Source: Propioniciclava coleopterorum (GTDB lineage Bacteria; Actinomycetota; Actinomycetes; Propionibacteriales; Propionibacteriaceae). Taken from it: DNA of 64,000 nt. Below the pieces are notes generated by a model. That model made no database searches, was not told the origin of the DNA, and saw only the letters and a program-made list of their open reading frames with translations. The stretch covers positions 3,607,902-3,671,901 of the forward strand of contig NZ_CP049865.1 of NCBI RefSeq assembly GCF_011393335.1. Reading direction: 5' to 3'. The translations under genes and the position numbers were made by a program. Below, one piece after another: positions 1-8,853 of this stretch. The stretch's first letter is position 1; every line of letters starts with the position of its first letter.

Positions 1-1134
1 GGCCTGATGATCGGCATCGGCTTCGCCGGCCTGCAGTTGGTCATCGGGTTGCTGATGACCAGCGTCGAGCCCGCCATCACGTACTACAAGGGCCTCGACA
101 CCGCGGGCTTCACCACGGTGGACGTGGGCTGGGCCGCCATGGGGGCGTCGGTGTGGTCGGTGCCGTTCGCCGCCCTGGCGATCCTGCTGATCGTCCTGGT
201 GAACCTGCTGATGATCGCGCTGAAGTGGACCAACGTCCTCAACGTGGACATCTGGAACTACATCCACTTCCTCATCCCCGGCACCCTCGCCTACGCCCTC
301 ACCGGCAGCTTCTGGGTCGGGCTGATCGTCACCGTCGTGCTGTCGGTGGTCTCGCTCGTCGTGGGCAGGATCATCGCCCCGTACTGGCAGAAGTACTACG
401 GCCTGGAGGGCACCACCTGCACCACGTTCTCCTTCATCACCCTCGCCTGGCCCGTCGGCGTGCTCGTCGACAAGGTCATCGGCTCCATCCCGGGGCTGAA
501 GAAGATCGACCTGTCCATGGACAAGGTCGGCGACCGGCTCGGGTTCTTCGGCGACACCGCCATCATCGGCCTGCTGGTGGGCGCCTTCCTGGGCGTCCTC
601 ACGGGTCAGCCCTGGCAGGGCGTCCTGACCATGGGCATGGGCATCGCCGCCACGCTGGTGCTGCTGCCGCGCATGGTCTCGGTGATGATGGAGGGCCTCA
701 GCGCCGTCGGCACCGGGGCGCACGAGTTCATGAAGCGACGCGTGGGCAAGGACCGCGAGCTGACCATCGGCATGGACGTGGCGCTGGCGCTGGGCGATCC
801 GACCGCCATCACCACGACCGTCCTGATGATCCCGCTCGCCATCCTGTACGCGTTCATCATCCCGGGCATGACGTACTTCCCGGTCGGGCTGCTGACCGTG
901 ATCGTCTACATGGTCCCGATGATCTCGCTGGGCTGCCGCGGCAACCTGTTCCGCACCATCGTGGGCAGCGCGCTGTTCCTGCTGTTCGTGCAGTTCGCCG
1001 CCAATCTGTTCGCCCCCGAGGCGACCGAGATGATGCGCGCCACCGGCGTCCAGGTCGACGGGGTCGTCACCGACGGCTTCTTCGGGTTCAACCTGGCCAA
1101 CGTCGTCATCAGCACCCTCAACCGGATCTTCTGA
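1..1134 (+). CDS. gatC: PTS galactitol-type transporter subunit IIC (5'-truncated by window edge)
   Basis: Integral membrane permease of a galactitol-family PTS, which imports a hexitol or related sugar while phosphorylating it together with IIA and IIB. About 377 residues are visible and the frame is open back to base 1. Known GatC proteins are about 450 residues, so roughly 70 N-terminal residues probably lie upstream. About ten hydrophobic segments are seen, with the family-typical stretch around GLEGTTCTTFSF and the conserved ALGDPTAITTT near the C-terminus. The IIA gene follows after 28 bases; no IIB gene is visible and it may lie upstream. The true substrate cannot be read from the sequence. 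Confidence 0.88.
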   Translation, partial: GLMIGIGFAGLQLVIGLLMTSVEPAITYYKGLDTAGFTTVDVGWAAMGASVWSVPFAALAILLIVLVNLLMIALKWTNVLNVDIWNYIHFLIPGTLAYALTGSFWVGLIVTVVLSVVSLVVGRIIAPYWQKYYGLEGTTCTTFSFITLAWPVGVLVDKVIGSIPGLKKIDLSMDKVGDRLGFFGDTAIIGLLVGAFLGVLTGQPWQGVLTMGMGIAATLVLLPRMVSVMMEGLSAVGTGAHEFMKRRVGKDRELTIGMDVALALGDPTAITTTVLMIPLAILYAFIIPGMTYFPVGLLTVIVYMVPMISLGCRGNLFRTIVGSALFLLFVQFAANLFAPEATEMMRATGVQVDGVVTDGFFGFNLANVVISTLNRIF

Positions 1135-1162
1135 TCCCCGACCGTCACGAGAGGCGAAGGAC

Positions 1163-1624
1163 ATGAGCGTGCTGATCAGCACCGAGTTCACCCACGTCAA
1201 CCTCTGGGCGCCGGACCAGGCGGTCCTCTTCGACGCGATGGCCGACGCCCTGGTGGCCGGCGGCCGGGTGCGCCCGACCTTCCGGGAGGCCATCTCCCAG
1301 CGGGAGCGCACCTTCCCGACCGGGCTGCCGGTGGGCTGCGGGGTCGCGATCCCCCACACCGACGCGGTGCACGTCGTCGCCGACACCATCTCGGTGGCGA
1401 CGCTCGGCCGGCCGGTCCGGTTCGGGGAGATGGCGGGCCACGAGGACGCCCACGTGGACGTCCGGGTCGTCGTGATGCTGGCGTTGTCGGGAGGCAACCA
1501 GCTCGGGGTGCTCAAGCGGGTGATCAAGGCGATCCAGGACGACGCGTTCCTCGACGCGCTCCTCGGCGCTTCGGACCGGGAGACCCTCGTCGCCCTCACC
1601 CAGGAGGCCTTCCTCCCGCAGTGA
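1163..1624 (+). CDS. PTS sugar transporter subunit IIA (galactitol/fructose-type)
   Basis: Cytoplasmic phosphocarrier of 153 residues, the normal size for a PTS_EIIA type-2 domain. It takes phosphate from HPr on a histidine and passes it to IIB. The active-site His is most likely His65 in GVAIPHTDAVH. It starts at ATG 1163 with a purine-rich ribosome site (GAGAGGCGAAGG) upstream, directly behind the IIC gene, so the two are co-transcribed. The last gene of the operon: a perfect hairpin follows within 25 bases. The GatA-like rather than FruA-like assignment rests on the IIC neighbour. Confidence 0.88.
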   Translation: MSVLISTEFTHVNLWAPDQAVLFDAMADALVAGGRVRPTFREAISQRERTFPTGLPVGCGVAIPHTDAVHVVADTISVATLGRPVRFGEMAGHEDAHVDVRVVVMLALSGGNQLGVLKRVIKAIQDDAFLDALLGASDRETLVALTQEAFLPQ

Positions 1625-1647
1625 CGCGAGGACGTCCACGACGACAG

Positions 1648-1679
1648 AGGGGCGGGTGGCCGATCGGCCACCCGCCCCT
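1648..1679. terminator. Bidirectional hairpin terminator between convergent genes
   Basis: Perfect 32-bp inverted repeat: the arm AGGGGCGGGTGGCCGA is followed directly by its exact reverse complement, so the loop is the central GATC. The right arm is followed by TCGTCG, with only a minimal T-run. It lies between the PTS operon (+) and the DUF5134-like gene (-) and probably terminates both. Confidence 0.85.
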
Positions 1680-1696
1680 TCGTCGTGCTGCGTGGT

Positions 1697-2371
1697 CTAG
1701 AGCTGCAGCACCTTCATGAACGGCATGAGCGGGGCGATCAGCCCCACGCTCATCCAGAACATGCCCAGATTCATGGCCGCACCCATCGCCAGGTGCGCGC
1801 GCCGCGCCGGCGCGGCGCCCGGGCGCAGGCATCCGAGGAGGTCGGAGACCCCCATGACCAGCAGAGCGGTCATGAAGAACAGGCCCATCCAGGCGATGAC
1901 GAGCATCCCGGGCGGCGTCATCAGCGCGTCGCCGGACATGCCGCCGTGCGAGCCGTGGTCGCCGCGCATCTTCATGGACGCCATGGCGACGGCCATGCCG
2001 GCCAGGTGCCAGGCCATGGCGGCGAACATCACCGCGTGGCCCGCGAGGTGCCGGCCGTGGCCGGCGTGGCCCTCGTGACCGGCGTGGCCGGCGTGGCGGC
2101 GGGAGCGGAACGCCGCCCAGACGAACCACGCGGCGCACGCCACGAAGATCGCCGACAGGACGGGCGTGGGGATCAGGCCCGCCAGCGCGGACCAGGTCGG
2201 GCGGGGCACCATCAGGAGCATGACCACCGACATGAACAGGTGCAGAGCGTTCATGATGCGGTCCTGGGCCGTGCGCGAGCCGACGAGTTCGACGAGGCTC
2301 CAGATCGTGCACCACGCGAACATGACGAGAAGGCCGGTGAACATCACCGGCGTCTGGGTGAATGAGAACAA
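1697..2371 (-). CDS. His/Met-rich multi-pass membrane protein, DUF5134-like
   Basis: Predicted 224-residue membrane protein with five or six hydrophobic segments. A cytosolic or periplasmic loop around residues 92-115 is strikingly His-rich (repeated HAGH and HEGH), followed by a Met/His-rich membrane segment (MAWHLAGMAVAMASMKM). The arrangement resembles the actinobacterial DUF5134 family of unknown function; the His and Met content suggests binding of a metal such as copper, which is inference. The open frame extends to 2515, but I chose the TTG at 2371 because GGGGAGGAAC sits 7 bases before it and the extra N-terminal residues are non-hydrophobic and Arg/Pro-rich. Monocistronic, convergent with the PTS genes. 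Confidence 0.6.
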   Translation of the reverse strand: MFSFTQTPVMFTGLLVMFAWCTIWSLVELVGSRTAQDRIMNALHLFMSVVMLLMVPRPTWSALAGLIPTPVLSAIFVACAAWFVWAAFRSRRHAGHAGHEGHAGHGRHLAGHAVMFAAMAWHLAGMAVAMASMKMRGDHGSHGGMSGDALMTPPGMLVIAWMGLFFMTALLVMGVSDLLGCLRPGAAPARRAHLAMGAAMNLGMFWMSVGLIAPLMPFMKVLQL

Positions 2372-2549
2372 GGCAGGTTCCTCCCCGGTCCTTCGACCGA
2401 GGAACCATCGGGTCGCCCAGGGCGTGAAGAAGGACGCCGGGCGCTGTGATGCGATTGCGGGGACCGGCGGACGCCGGTGCCTCGACCCTAGATCAGTCGG
2501 GACGGCCCGCGCCACTTGAAACGTTGTGCGACTACGGGTTGGACGCCCG

Positions 2550-3515
2550 TCAGGGCCAGCGGGCGGCCAACGACGCCACGGCGAGGCTCGCGAGGATCGC
2601 GAAGCCCAGCGCGATGCCGGCGTAGAGCTCGGTGACCTCCTGGTCGACCTTCTCGTACCCCACCGAGCTGGCGATGCTCGCGTACACCTTCTGCAGCTCG
2701 TTGGCCGACCCGGCCTTGAACGCCTCGCCGCCGGACTCCCGGGCCACCGTGGCGAGCTCCGCGGTGTTGACCGGCACCGGCTCGCGGCGTCCGTTGCTCA
2801 CCACGTAGCCGTTGGGGGTGCCGTAGGCGATCGTGTAGATCGGGTAGCCGGCGGCCTTCGAATCCCGCGCGGCGGCCGCGGAGGACCGCCCGATGTTGGT
2901 GAACCCGTCGGACAGCAGCACGATCGCCCCGGGCGTCGGCTCGTCGGGGCGGTTCGGGTCGGGCGGCACCAGCGCCATGGCGTCCAGCGAGCTGTAGATG
3001 CCCTCGCCGATGGCGGTGGACGGCGCGAGTGCCAGGTTCTCGATCGCGCGGCCGACCAGCCCGCGGTCGGGCGTCGGGGGCACGATGATCGAGGAGGAGC
3101 CGGCGAAGGCGACCAGCGAGACGTTGAAGCCGCGCGGCAGCATCCCGAGGAAGTTCTGCGCCGCCGCCTTCGCGGCCACGAGGCGGTTCGGGTCGATGTC
3201 GGTGGCCTCCATCGAGCGCGAGACGTCGATCGCCACCACGATGGTGGCCCGCTCGCGCGGAACGTTCACCGAGTCCTTGGGCTGGGAGAACGCGACGGTG
3301 AGCGACGCCAGGCTTCCGATCGCGGCGAAGACGGCGATGTGCCGCTTCCAGGAGGCCTGCTTGGGCAGCACGCGGTCGAGGTTGTCGATGCCGAAGCGGC
3401 GGCTGCGCTGGGCGCTGCGCCGGACCAGGGCGTAGTAGACGACCAGCAGCACCGGGATCAGCAGCAGCAGCCACAGCCGCTCCGGGTGGAAGAACGAGAT
3501 CAGTGGCGTCATCAT
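2550..3515 (-). CDS. VWA domain membrane protein (Bat-like), second copy
   Basis: 321-residue protein with two N-terminal membrane segments (about 13-33 and 57-75), a von Willebrand A domain (about 90-290) and a C-terminal membrane segment. The MIDAS metal motif D-x-S-x-S is intact (D97, S99, S101), with a downstream LLSDG strand. Such proteins form the Bat-type MoxR/DUF58/VWA systems thought to act in envelope stress or in metal insertion and chaperoning. It overlaps the stop of the upstream VWA gene by ATGA, so the two are translationally coupled; ATG 3515 is chosen for this reason. It is clearly a tandem paralogue of the upstream gene, with the same length, topology and motif positions. 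Confidence 0.85.
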   Translation of the reverse strand: MMTPLISFFHPERLWLLLLIPVLLVVYYALVRRSAQRSRRFGIDNLDRVLPKQASWKRHIAVFAAIGSLASLTVAFSQPKDSVNVPRERATIVVAIDVSRSMEATDIDPNRLVAAKAAAQNFLGMLPRGFNVSLVAFAGSSSIIVPPTPDRGLVGRAIENLALAPSTAIGEGIYSSLDAMALVPPDPNRPDEPTPGAIVLLSDGFTNIGRSSAAAARDSKAAGYPIYTIAYGTPNGYVVSNGRREPVPVNTAELATVARESGGEAFKAGSANELQKVYASIASSVGYEKVDQEVTELYAGIALGFAILASLAVASLAARWP

Positions 3516-4471
3516 GGCCAGCGGGCCCCCAGGGACACGGCCGCGAGGGCGGCCACGACGGCGAACGCCAGGCCGTACCCGGCCCACGTCGCGGTGGTCT
3601 CCTTCTTGACCTCGTCGTAGCCGATCTCGGAGCGGATCGACTGGTAGATCCTGCTGAGGTCGCCGGCCGACTCCGCCGCGGCGTAGGTGCCGCCCGAGAT
3701 CTCGGCGATGGTCCGCATCAGCGCGGGGTCGGGCGGTACGCGCTCCCGCTTGCCGTCCAGATCGACCGAGCCGTTCTCCGTGCCGTAGGCGATGGTGTGG
3801 ATCGGCACCTCGTCCTCGCGCGCCTGCGCCGCGCCCTGCTGCGGCGAGCGCCCGGCGGTGTTCTGGCCGTCCGACAGCAGCACGATGGCCCCGGGCGCGA
3901 TCGAGCCGTCGTCGCCCTTGGGCGCCATCTGGATCGCGCTGAGCGCCACGTAGATCGCGTCCCCGATCGCGGTGGAGTCCTGCAGGGCGAGCCCCTGGAT
4001 CGCCCGGGTCGCCATGGTGCGGTCGGTGGTGGGGCCCAGGCGGGTGGCGGGGTTGCCCGACATCGACACGACCGCGACGTTGTACTGCTCGGGCAGGGTC
4101 TTCACGAAATCGATCGACGTCTGCTTGGCCGCCTCGAGCCGCGACGGCGCGACGTCGGTGGCCGCCATGGACTGCGACACGTCGATGACCAGGACGATGG
4201 TGGCGCGCTCCCGCGGCACCCGGTCCACCCCGTTGGGGCGCGACCAGGCCAGCACGAGCGTCACGAGGCTCAGCAGCGACAGCGCGACGGCGAGGTGCCG
4301 GCGCCACTGCGACTGCTTGCGGACCACCCGCCCCAGCACCGCGGTGTTGGTGAACCGCATCCCCGTGCGCTTCTTGCGGCGCGTCACGATGATGTAGGCC
4401 AGCACCAGCACCGGCACCACGAGCAGCATCCACAGTCGCCCCGGCTGCAGGAACATCTCCGACAGGTTCAC
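3512..4471 (-). CDS. VWA domain membrane protein (Bat-like), first copy
   Basis: 319 residues with two N-terminal transmembrane helices, a VWA domain with complete MIDAS (D97, S99, S101 in VIDVSQSM) and a C-terminal membrane anchor. The start is GTG 4471, which overlaps the stop of the DUF58 gene (GTGA); the frame stays open further upstream but only as a shadow of DUF58. Encoded third in a moxR-DUF58-VWA-VWA operon. Family knowledge: the VWA domain lies outside the membrane and binds partners through a divalent cation, with MoxR supplying ATPase activity. The substrate of this system is unknown. Confidence 0.87.
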   Translation of the reverse strand: MNLSEMFLQPGRLWMLLVVPVLVLAYIIVTRRKKRTGMRFTNTAVLGRVVRKQSQWRRHLAVALSLLSLVTLVLAWSRPNGVDRVPRERATIVLVIDVSQSMAATDVAPSRLEAAKQTSIDFVKTLPEQYNVAVVSMSGNPATRLGPTTDRTMATRAIQGLALQDSTAIGDAIYVALSAIQMAPKGDDGSIAPGAIVLLSDGQNTAGRSPQQGAAQAREDEVPIHTIAYGTENGSVDLDGKRERVPPDPALMRTIAEISGGTYAAAESAGDLSRIYQSIRSEIGYDEVKKETTATWAGYGLAFAVVAALAAVSLGARWP

Positions 4472-5520
4472 TTCGCGACCCCCTGCGGCGGCTGGTGCAG
4501 CTGGCCGGCGACGCGCCGGTACGACAGCACGAAGCGGGCGATGTCCTCGACCCAGTCCCGGTCGGTCCGCAGCTGGATATGGGCGACGCCGGCGCGCCGG
4601 AAGGCGATCCGCGTCCGCTCCCGCTGCGCCTGGGAGGCGGCGTTGAAGCGGTCGCGCGCGGCGGCGTCCGAGGTGTTGATGTAGCGGGCGAAGTCGCTTT
4701 CGGGGTCGCGGATCAGGATGTCGCCGACGTCGGGGAACTCCACCTCGCGGCGGTCCAGCACCTCGACGCAGATCACCTGGTTCTTCACCGCCAGGCGGCG
4801 CAGCGGCCGCTCCCACTCCGGCGGGATGTCGGGGTCGAGCTCGGTCTCGCCCGGGCTGAGGAAGTCCGACACCACGACGCGCAGCCCGCGGCGGCGCTGG
4901 GTGCGCGCCAACTGGTCGATGCCGCGCGCCAGCGTGTAGTCGCCCGTGGCGTGGTCGGGCACGATCGGCTCGGTCAGGAGCCGGCGCAGCAGCGAGTACA
5001 GCGCCATGCGCCCGGACCGCGCGGGGATCCGCACCATGGCGTCGGGACGCATGATGAGCGCGCCGAACCGGTCGCCCATCTTCTGGCTGAGGAAGCCGAT
5101 CGTCGCGATCGCGGCGATCCCCAGGTCCCGTTTGGTGACGCCCTCGGTGCCCCAGTTCATCGACGGGGTGGCGTCCAGCAGCGCCCACACCTCCAGCTCG
5201 CGGTCGGCGATCGTGTCGCGGACGTGCGGGGTCTGGGTCCGGGCGGTGACCGCCCAGTCCATCTTGCGGACGTCGTCCTGACCCGGCACGTACAGCCGCG
5301 CGTCGTTGGTCTCCGAGCCCGAACCCGGCAGCAGGCCGCGGTGGTCGCCGTGCAGGTAGCCCTCCATGCGTCGCACGACCGCCAACTCGAGCCGCTTCAG
5401 CGCCTGCTCGGGCGCCAGCTTCGACAGCGGGATGGTGGCGCCCGTGGGCTCGCGCAGGACCGACGCCACCACACCGAGGTCGTCGGTGGGCGCGAAGTCC
5501 GGGCGGGGCTGGTTCGTCAC
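4468..5520 (-). CDS. DUF58 domain-containing protein
   Basis: 350-residue soluble protein. The DUF58 hallmark is present around residues 57-92 (GDHRGLLPGSGSETNDARLY, then VRKMDWAVTART), followed by a degenerate VWA-like fold with LLDATPSMNW, where a MIDAS-like D-x-T-x-S is visible. No membrane segment is seen. It starts 9 bases after the moxR stop and its own stop overlaps the VWA start, so all four genes form one transcription unit. DUF58 proteins accompany MoxR ATPases almost universally; the biochemical role is not established. Confidence 0.88.
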   Translation of the reverse strand: MTNQPRPDFAPTDDLGVVASVLREPTGATIPLSKLAPEQALKRLELAVVRRMEGYLHGDHRGLLPGSGSETNDARLYVPGQDDVRKMDWAVTARTQTPHVRDTIADRELEVWALLDATPSMNWGTEGVTKRDLGIAAIATIGFLSQKMGDRFGALIMRPDAMVRIPARSGRMALYSLLRRLLTEPIVPDHATGDYTLARGIDQLARTQRRRGLRVVVSDFLSPGETELDPDIPPEWERPLRRLAVKNQVICVEVLDRREVEFPDVGDILIRDPESDFARYINTSDAAARDRFNAASQAQRERTRIAFRRAGVAHIQLRTDRDWVEDIARFVLSYRRVAGQLHQPPQGVAK

Positions 5521-5529
5521 GGGGCTCCC

Positions 5530-6588
<1,059 letters not shown>

Positions 6589-6731
6589 GCGCGTGTTCTC
6601 CTTGGTGCGGGCTGGGCTTGGCAAGAACGGGATCGACCTTACCTGCTCGTTCCTGTGCATCCGAGGTGGGGTCGCCTCGCCGGGCGGCCGCACCCGACCC
6701 CGGTTCGGGGCGATGCGGCACAATGGGGACG

Positions 6732-7577
6732 ATGACCGAGCCGCCCAGCGCAGACCAGCCCGCCCCCGACGCCGGGGGCGCCCTGCTGTATCCCCTGCTG
6801 CCGGTCGACCCGCCCCGGGTCGGCGGCTACTGGCTCGACGCCCGGGTCGCGGGCTCGCCGTCGGGGGTGGCGTACGCCGCGCACACCGAAGGCGACCGGC
6901 CCGCCATGGTCGTGATGCTGAGCGAGGGCGCCACCGAGGACGCCGCCGCCGTGGACCGGTTCGCCGGCACCGTCGACAAGATGCACATCGACACCGTCAT
7001 CGCCCGCGGCGGACGCGGGCAGGACGGCGGCCGGCTCGCCGGCAAGTACGTCGCCCCCGAGGGCACCCCCGAGCCCCCGGACGCGAGCCCCACCGCGCCG
7101 TGGGTGGCCCTGGACTACGACGGCTCGCCCGCGGCGGTCGCCGAGGCCGAGCGGATCCTCGCCGAGGTCGACCTGTCCTGGCTGCCCAACCTGGGCGCGC
7201 AGAAGGGCCCGGGGTACGCCCTGCACTGGATCGACAAGGTGGCGCCGGGCGCCGCCCGGCAGTGGCCGCTGCCGTGGCCGGGCAGGCCGCAGCGCGCCGG
7301 CTGGGCCAGCATCCTCATCTCGTGGCTCATCATGATGCTGCTGATGGCCCTGGCGATCCTGATCGCGATCCTGCTCTTCCAGGCCACCCCGCCCCAGTCC
7401 GCGCCGGACCCGGTCCCCAACTCGGCCAGCGCCTCGGGCGGCTCCGGTTCGCCGTCGCCGCAGTCCGGCTCGCCCAGCCCGCAGTCCGGCTCCCCGAGCC
7501 CGCAGTCGGGCTCGCCGCAGCCGTCGGGATCCGCCAGCCAGACGGCCAACTCCCCCACGCCCAACAGCAAGCTATGA
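6732..7577 (+). CDS. Membrane-anchored hypothetical protein with Ser/Pro repeat tail
   Basis: 281 residues, no recognised domain. The first 190 residues are soluble and slightly acidic, a single hydrophobic helix spans about 192-217, and the C-terminal 60 residues are low-complexity Ser/Pro/Gln/Gly. The tail holds three exact-length 21-bp repeats (7449-7511) coding for SPSPQSG. With no N-terminal signal, the helix would probably leave the repeat tail outside and the N-terminus in the cytoplasm. Divergent from moxR across about 140 bases; overlaps the next gene by ATGA. An in-frame ATG at 6723 is an alternative start. Function unknown. Confidence 0.75.
   Translation: MTEPPSADQPAPDAGGALLYPLLPVDPPRVGGYWLDARVAGSPSGVAYAAHTEGDRPAMVVMLSEGATEDAAAVDRFAGTVDKMHIDTVIARGGRGQDGGRLAGKYVAPEGTPEPPDASPTAPWVALDYDGSPAAVAEAERILAEVDLSWLPNLGAQKGPGYALHWIDKVAPGAARQWPLPWPGRPQRAGWASILISWLIMMLLMALAILIAILLFQATPPQSAPDPVPNSASASGGSGSPSPQSGSPSPQSGSPSPQSGSPQPSGSASQTANSPTPNSKL
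7449..7511 (+). repeat. Three 21-bp tandem repeats inside a coding tail
   Basis: Three consecutive 21-bp units (7449, 7470, 7491), each coding for Ser-Pro-Ser-Pro-Gln-Ser-Gly with synonymous differences. The in-frame period makes this a protein-level repeat that can expand or contract without frameshift. Confidence 0.85.
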
Positions 7578-8401
7578 CCGACCTGCGCCTCATCGCGACC
7601 GACCTGGACGGGACGCTGCTCGGCCCCGACGGCCGCGTGTCCGACTCCGACGCCGACGCGCTGCTCGAGGCGCACGCCCGCGGCGTCCGGATCGTGGTGG
7701 CGACCGGGCGGCCCGCCCGCTGGCTCGGCTGCCTCGACCCGATCCGGGACGCCGACCCGCACGTCATCGTCAGCAACGGCGCCGCCGTCGTCGACCTGGC
7801 CACCGGCGCCATGGAGCGCGTCCGGGCGATCGGCGTGCCCGACCTCCACGCGGTCGCCACCGCGATGCGGGCCGCGTTCCCCGGCGTCCTGTTCGCCATC
7901 GAGCACGGCTACCTGTTCGGCTGCGAGCCCGCGTGGCCGGTGCGCGAATCCGACCCGGCCGGCCAGGTGATCGACGAGACCCTCGACACCGTGCACGCCC
8001 CGTGGGAGCAGTTGACCGCCCACGACGAGCCGGTGGTCAAGATGCTGGCCATGGCGCACGACCTGGGGATCGACGCCTTCCTCGCGCAGGCCTCGGCGCT
8101 CGTCGGGGACCGCGTCACCGTCACGCACTCCACCCCGCCCGGCCACCGCGGCCTGCTCGAGATGAGCGCGCCCGGGGTCTGCAAGGCCACGACGCTGGCC
8201 GCCTTCTGCGACGAGCTCGGCGTCCCCGCGGCGTCCGTGGCCGCGTTCGGGGACATGCCCAACGACCTGGAGATGCTGACGTTCGCGGGGCACGGCTACG
8301 CCATGGGCAACGCGCACGCGTCCCTGCAGGGCCGCTTCCCGCAGGCGCCGACCAACGCCGAGGGCGGCGTGGGGGCGACCGTCCGCCGCCTGCTGGGCTG
8401 A
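7574..8401 (+). CDS. Cof-type HAD hydrolase (sugar-phosphate phosphatase family)
   Basis: 275-residue haloacid dehalogenase of the Cof/YbiV type. Motif I DLDGT carries the nucleophile Asp10 and Asp12; motif II is ATGRP and motif IV GDMPNDLEML. The C2B-type cap lies between. Typical activity is dephosphorylation of sugar phosphates or related metabolites; the specific substrate is not readable. ATG 7574 overlaps the preceding stop, so translation is coupled to the membrane protein upstream. Confidence 0.88.
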   Translation: MTDLRLIATDLDGTLLGPDGRVSDSDADALLEAHARGVRIVVATGRPARWLGCLDPIRDADPHVIVSNGAAVVDLATGAMERVRAIGVPDLHAVATAMRAAFPGVLFAIEHGYLFGCEPAWPVRESDPAGQVIDETLDTVHAPWEQLTAHDEPVVKMLAMAHDLGIDAFLAQASALVGDRVTVTHSTPPGHRGLLEMSAPGVCKATTLAAFCDELGVPAASVAAFGDMPNDLEMLTFAGHGYAMGNAHASLQGRFPQAPTNAEGGVGATVRRLLG

Positions 8402-8421
8402 GCACCCGCGCCCGGTCGGCG

Positions 8422-8772
8422 TCAGGCGTAGCCCAGTTCGTGCAGCCGGTCGTCGTCGATGCCGAAGAAGTGCGCGATCTCGTGCACGACCGTGATGCCG
8501 ACCTCCTCGACCACCTCGGCGTGGCTGCGGCAGTACCGCAGCGTCGGGTTCTTGTAGATGATGATCCGGTCCGGCAGCACCCCGCCGTACTGGAAGCCGC
8601 GCTCGGTCAGGGGCGTGCCGTCGTACTCGCCCAGGAGGTCGGGGTCGTGCTCGGGGGCCTCGTCCTCGATCACGATCACGCAGTTGTCGAGCAGGTCGAG
8701 CAGCTCCGCCGGGATCGAGTCCAGGGCGTCGTTGACGTGGCCCTCGAACTCGTCGTCCGTCATCGCGATCAC
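8422..8772 (-). CDS. Minimal zincin-like metallopeptidase family protein
   Basis: About 116 residues with VVHEIAHFFGI, an HExxH zinc-binding motif with a downstream third-ligand region (DDDRLHELGYA). This fits the short actinobacterial metallopeptidase family PF06262, cytosolic proteins of unclear substrate. The start may be GTG 8772 or ATG 8763; the ATG has GGCGGGG at good spacing, so the protein may be 113 residues. Convergent with the HAD gene and 20 bases from it. Confidence 0.85.
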   Translation of the reverse strand: MIAMTDDEFEGHVNDALDSIPAELLDLLDNCVIVIEDEAPEHDPDLLGEYDGTPLTERGFQYGGVLPDRIIIYKNPTLRYCRSHAEVVEEVGITVVHEIAHFFGIDDDRLHELGYA

Positions 8773-8853
8773 CCCGCCAGCCTAGCCACCAGCGCCCCGC
8801 GGACTCGCTAGGTTGAGACCGCCGCAGCCCGTCCGTCGAGGAGAACGTCCGCC

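Noticed and set aside
1..1624. A missing PTS IIB gene as evidence of a broken system
   Set aside because: The IIC gene is cut by the window edge, so IIB may simply lie upstream.
2550..4433. A single 627-residue VWA protein
   Set aside because: Only the last 321 codons carry VWA motifs; the upstream part is the wrong frame of the neighbouring VWA gene, and an ATGA overlap marks the true start at 3515.
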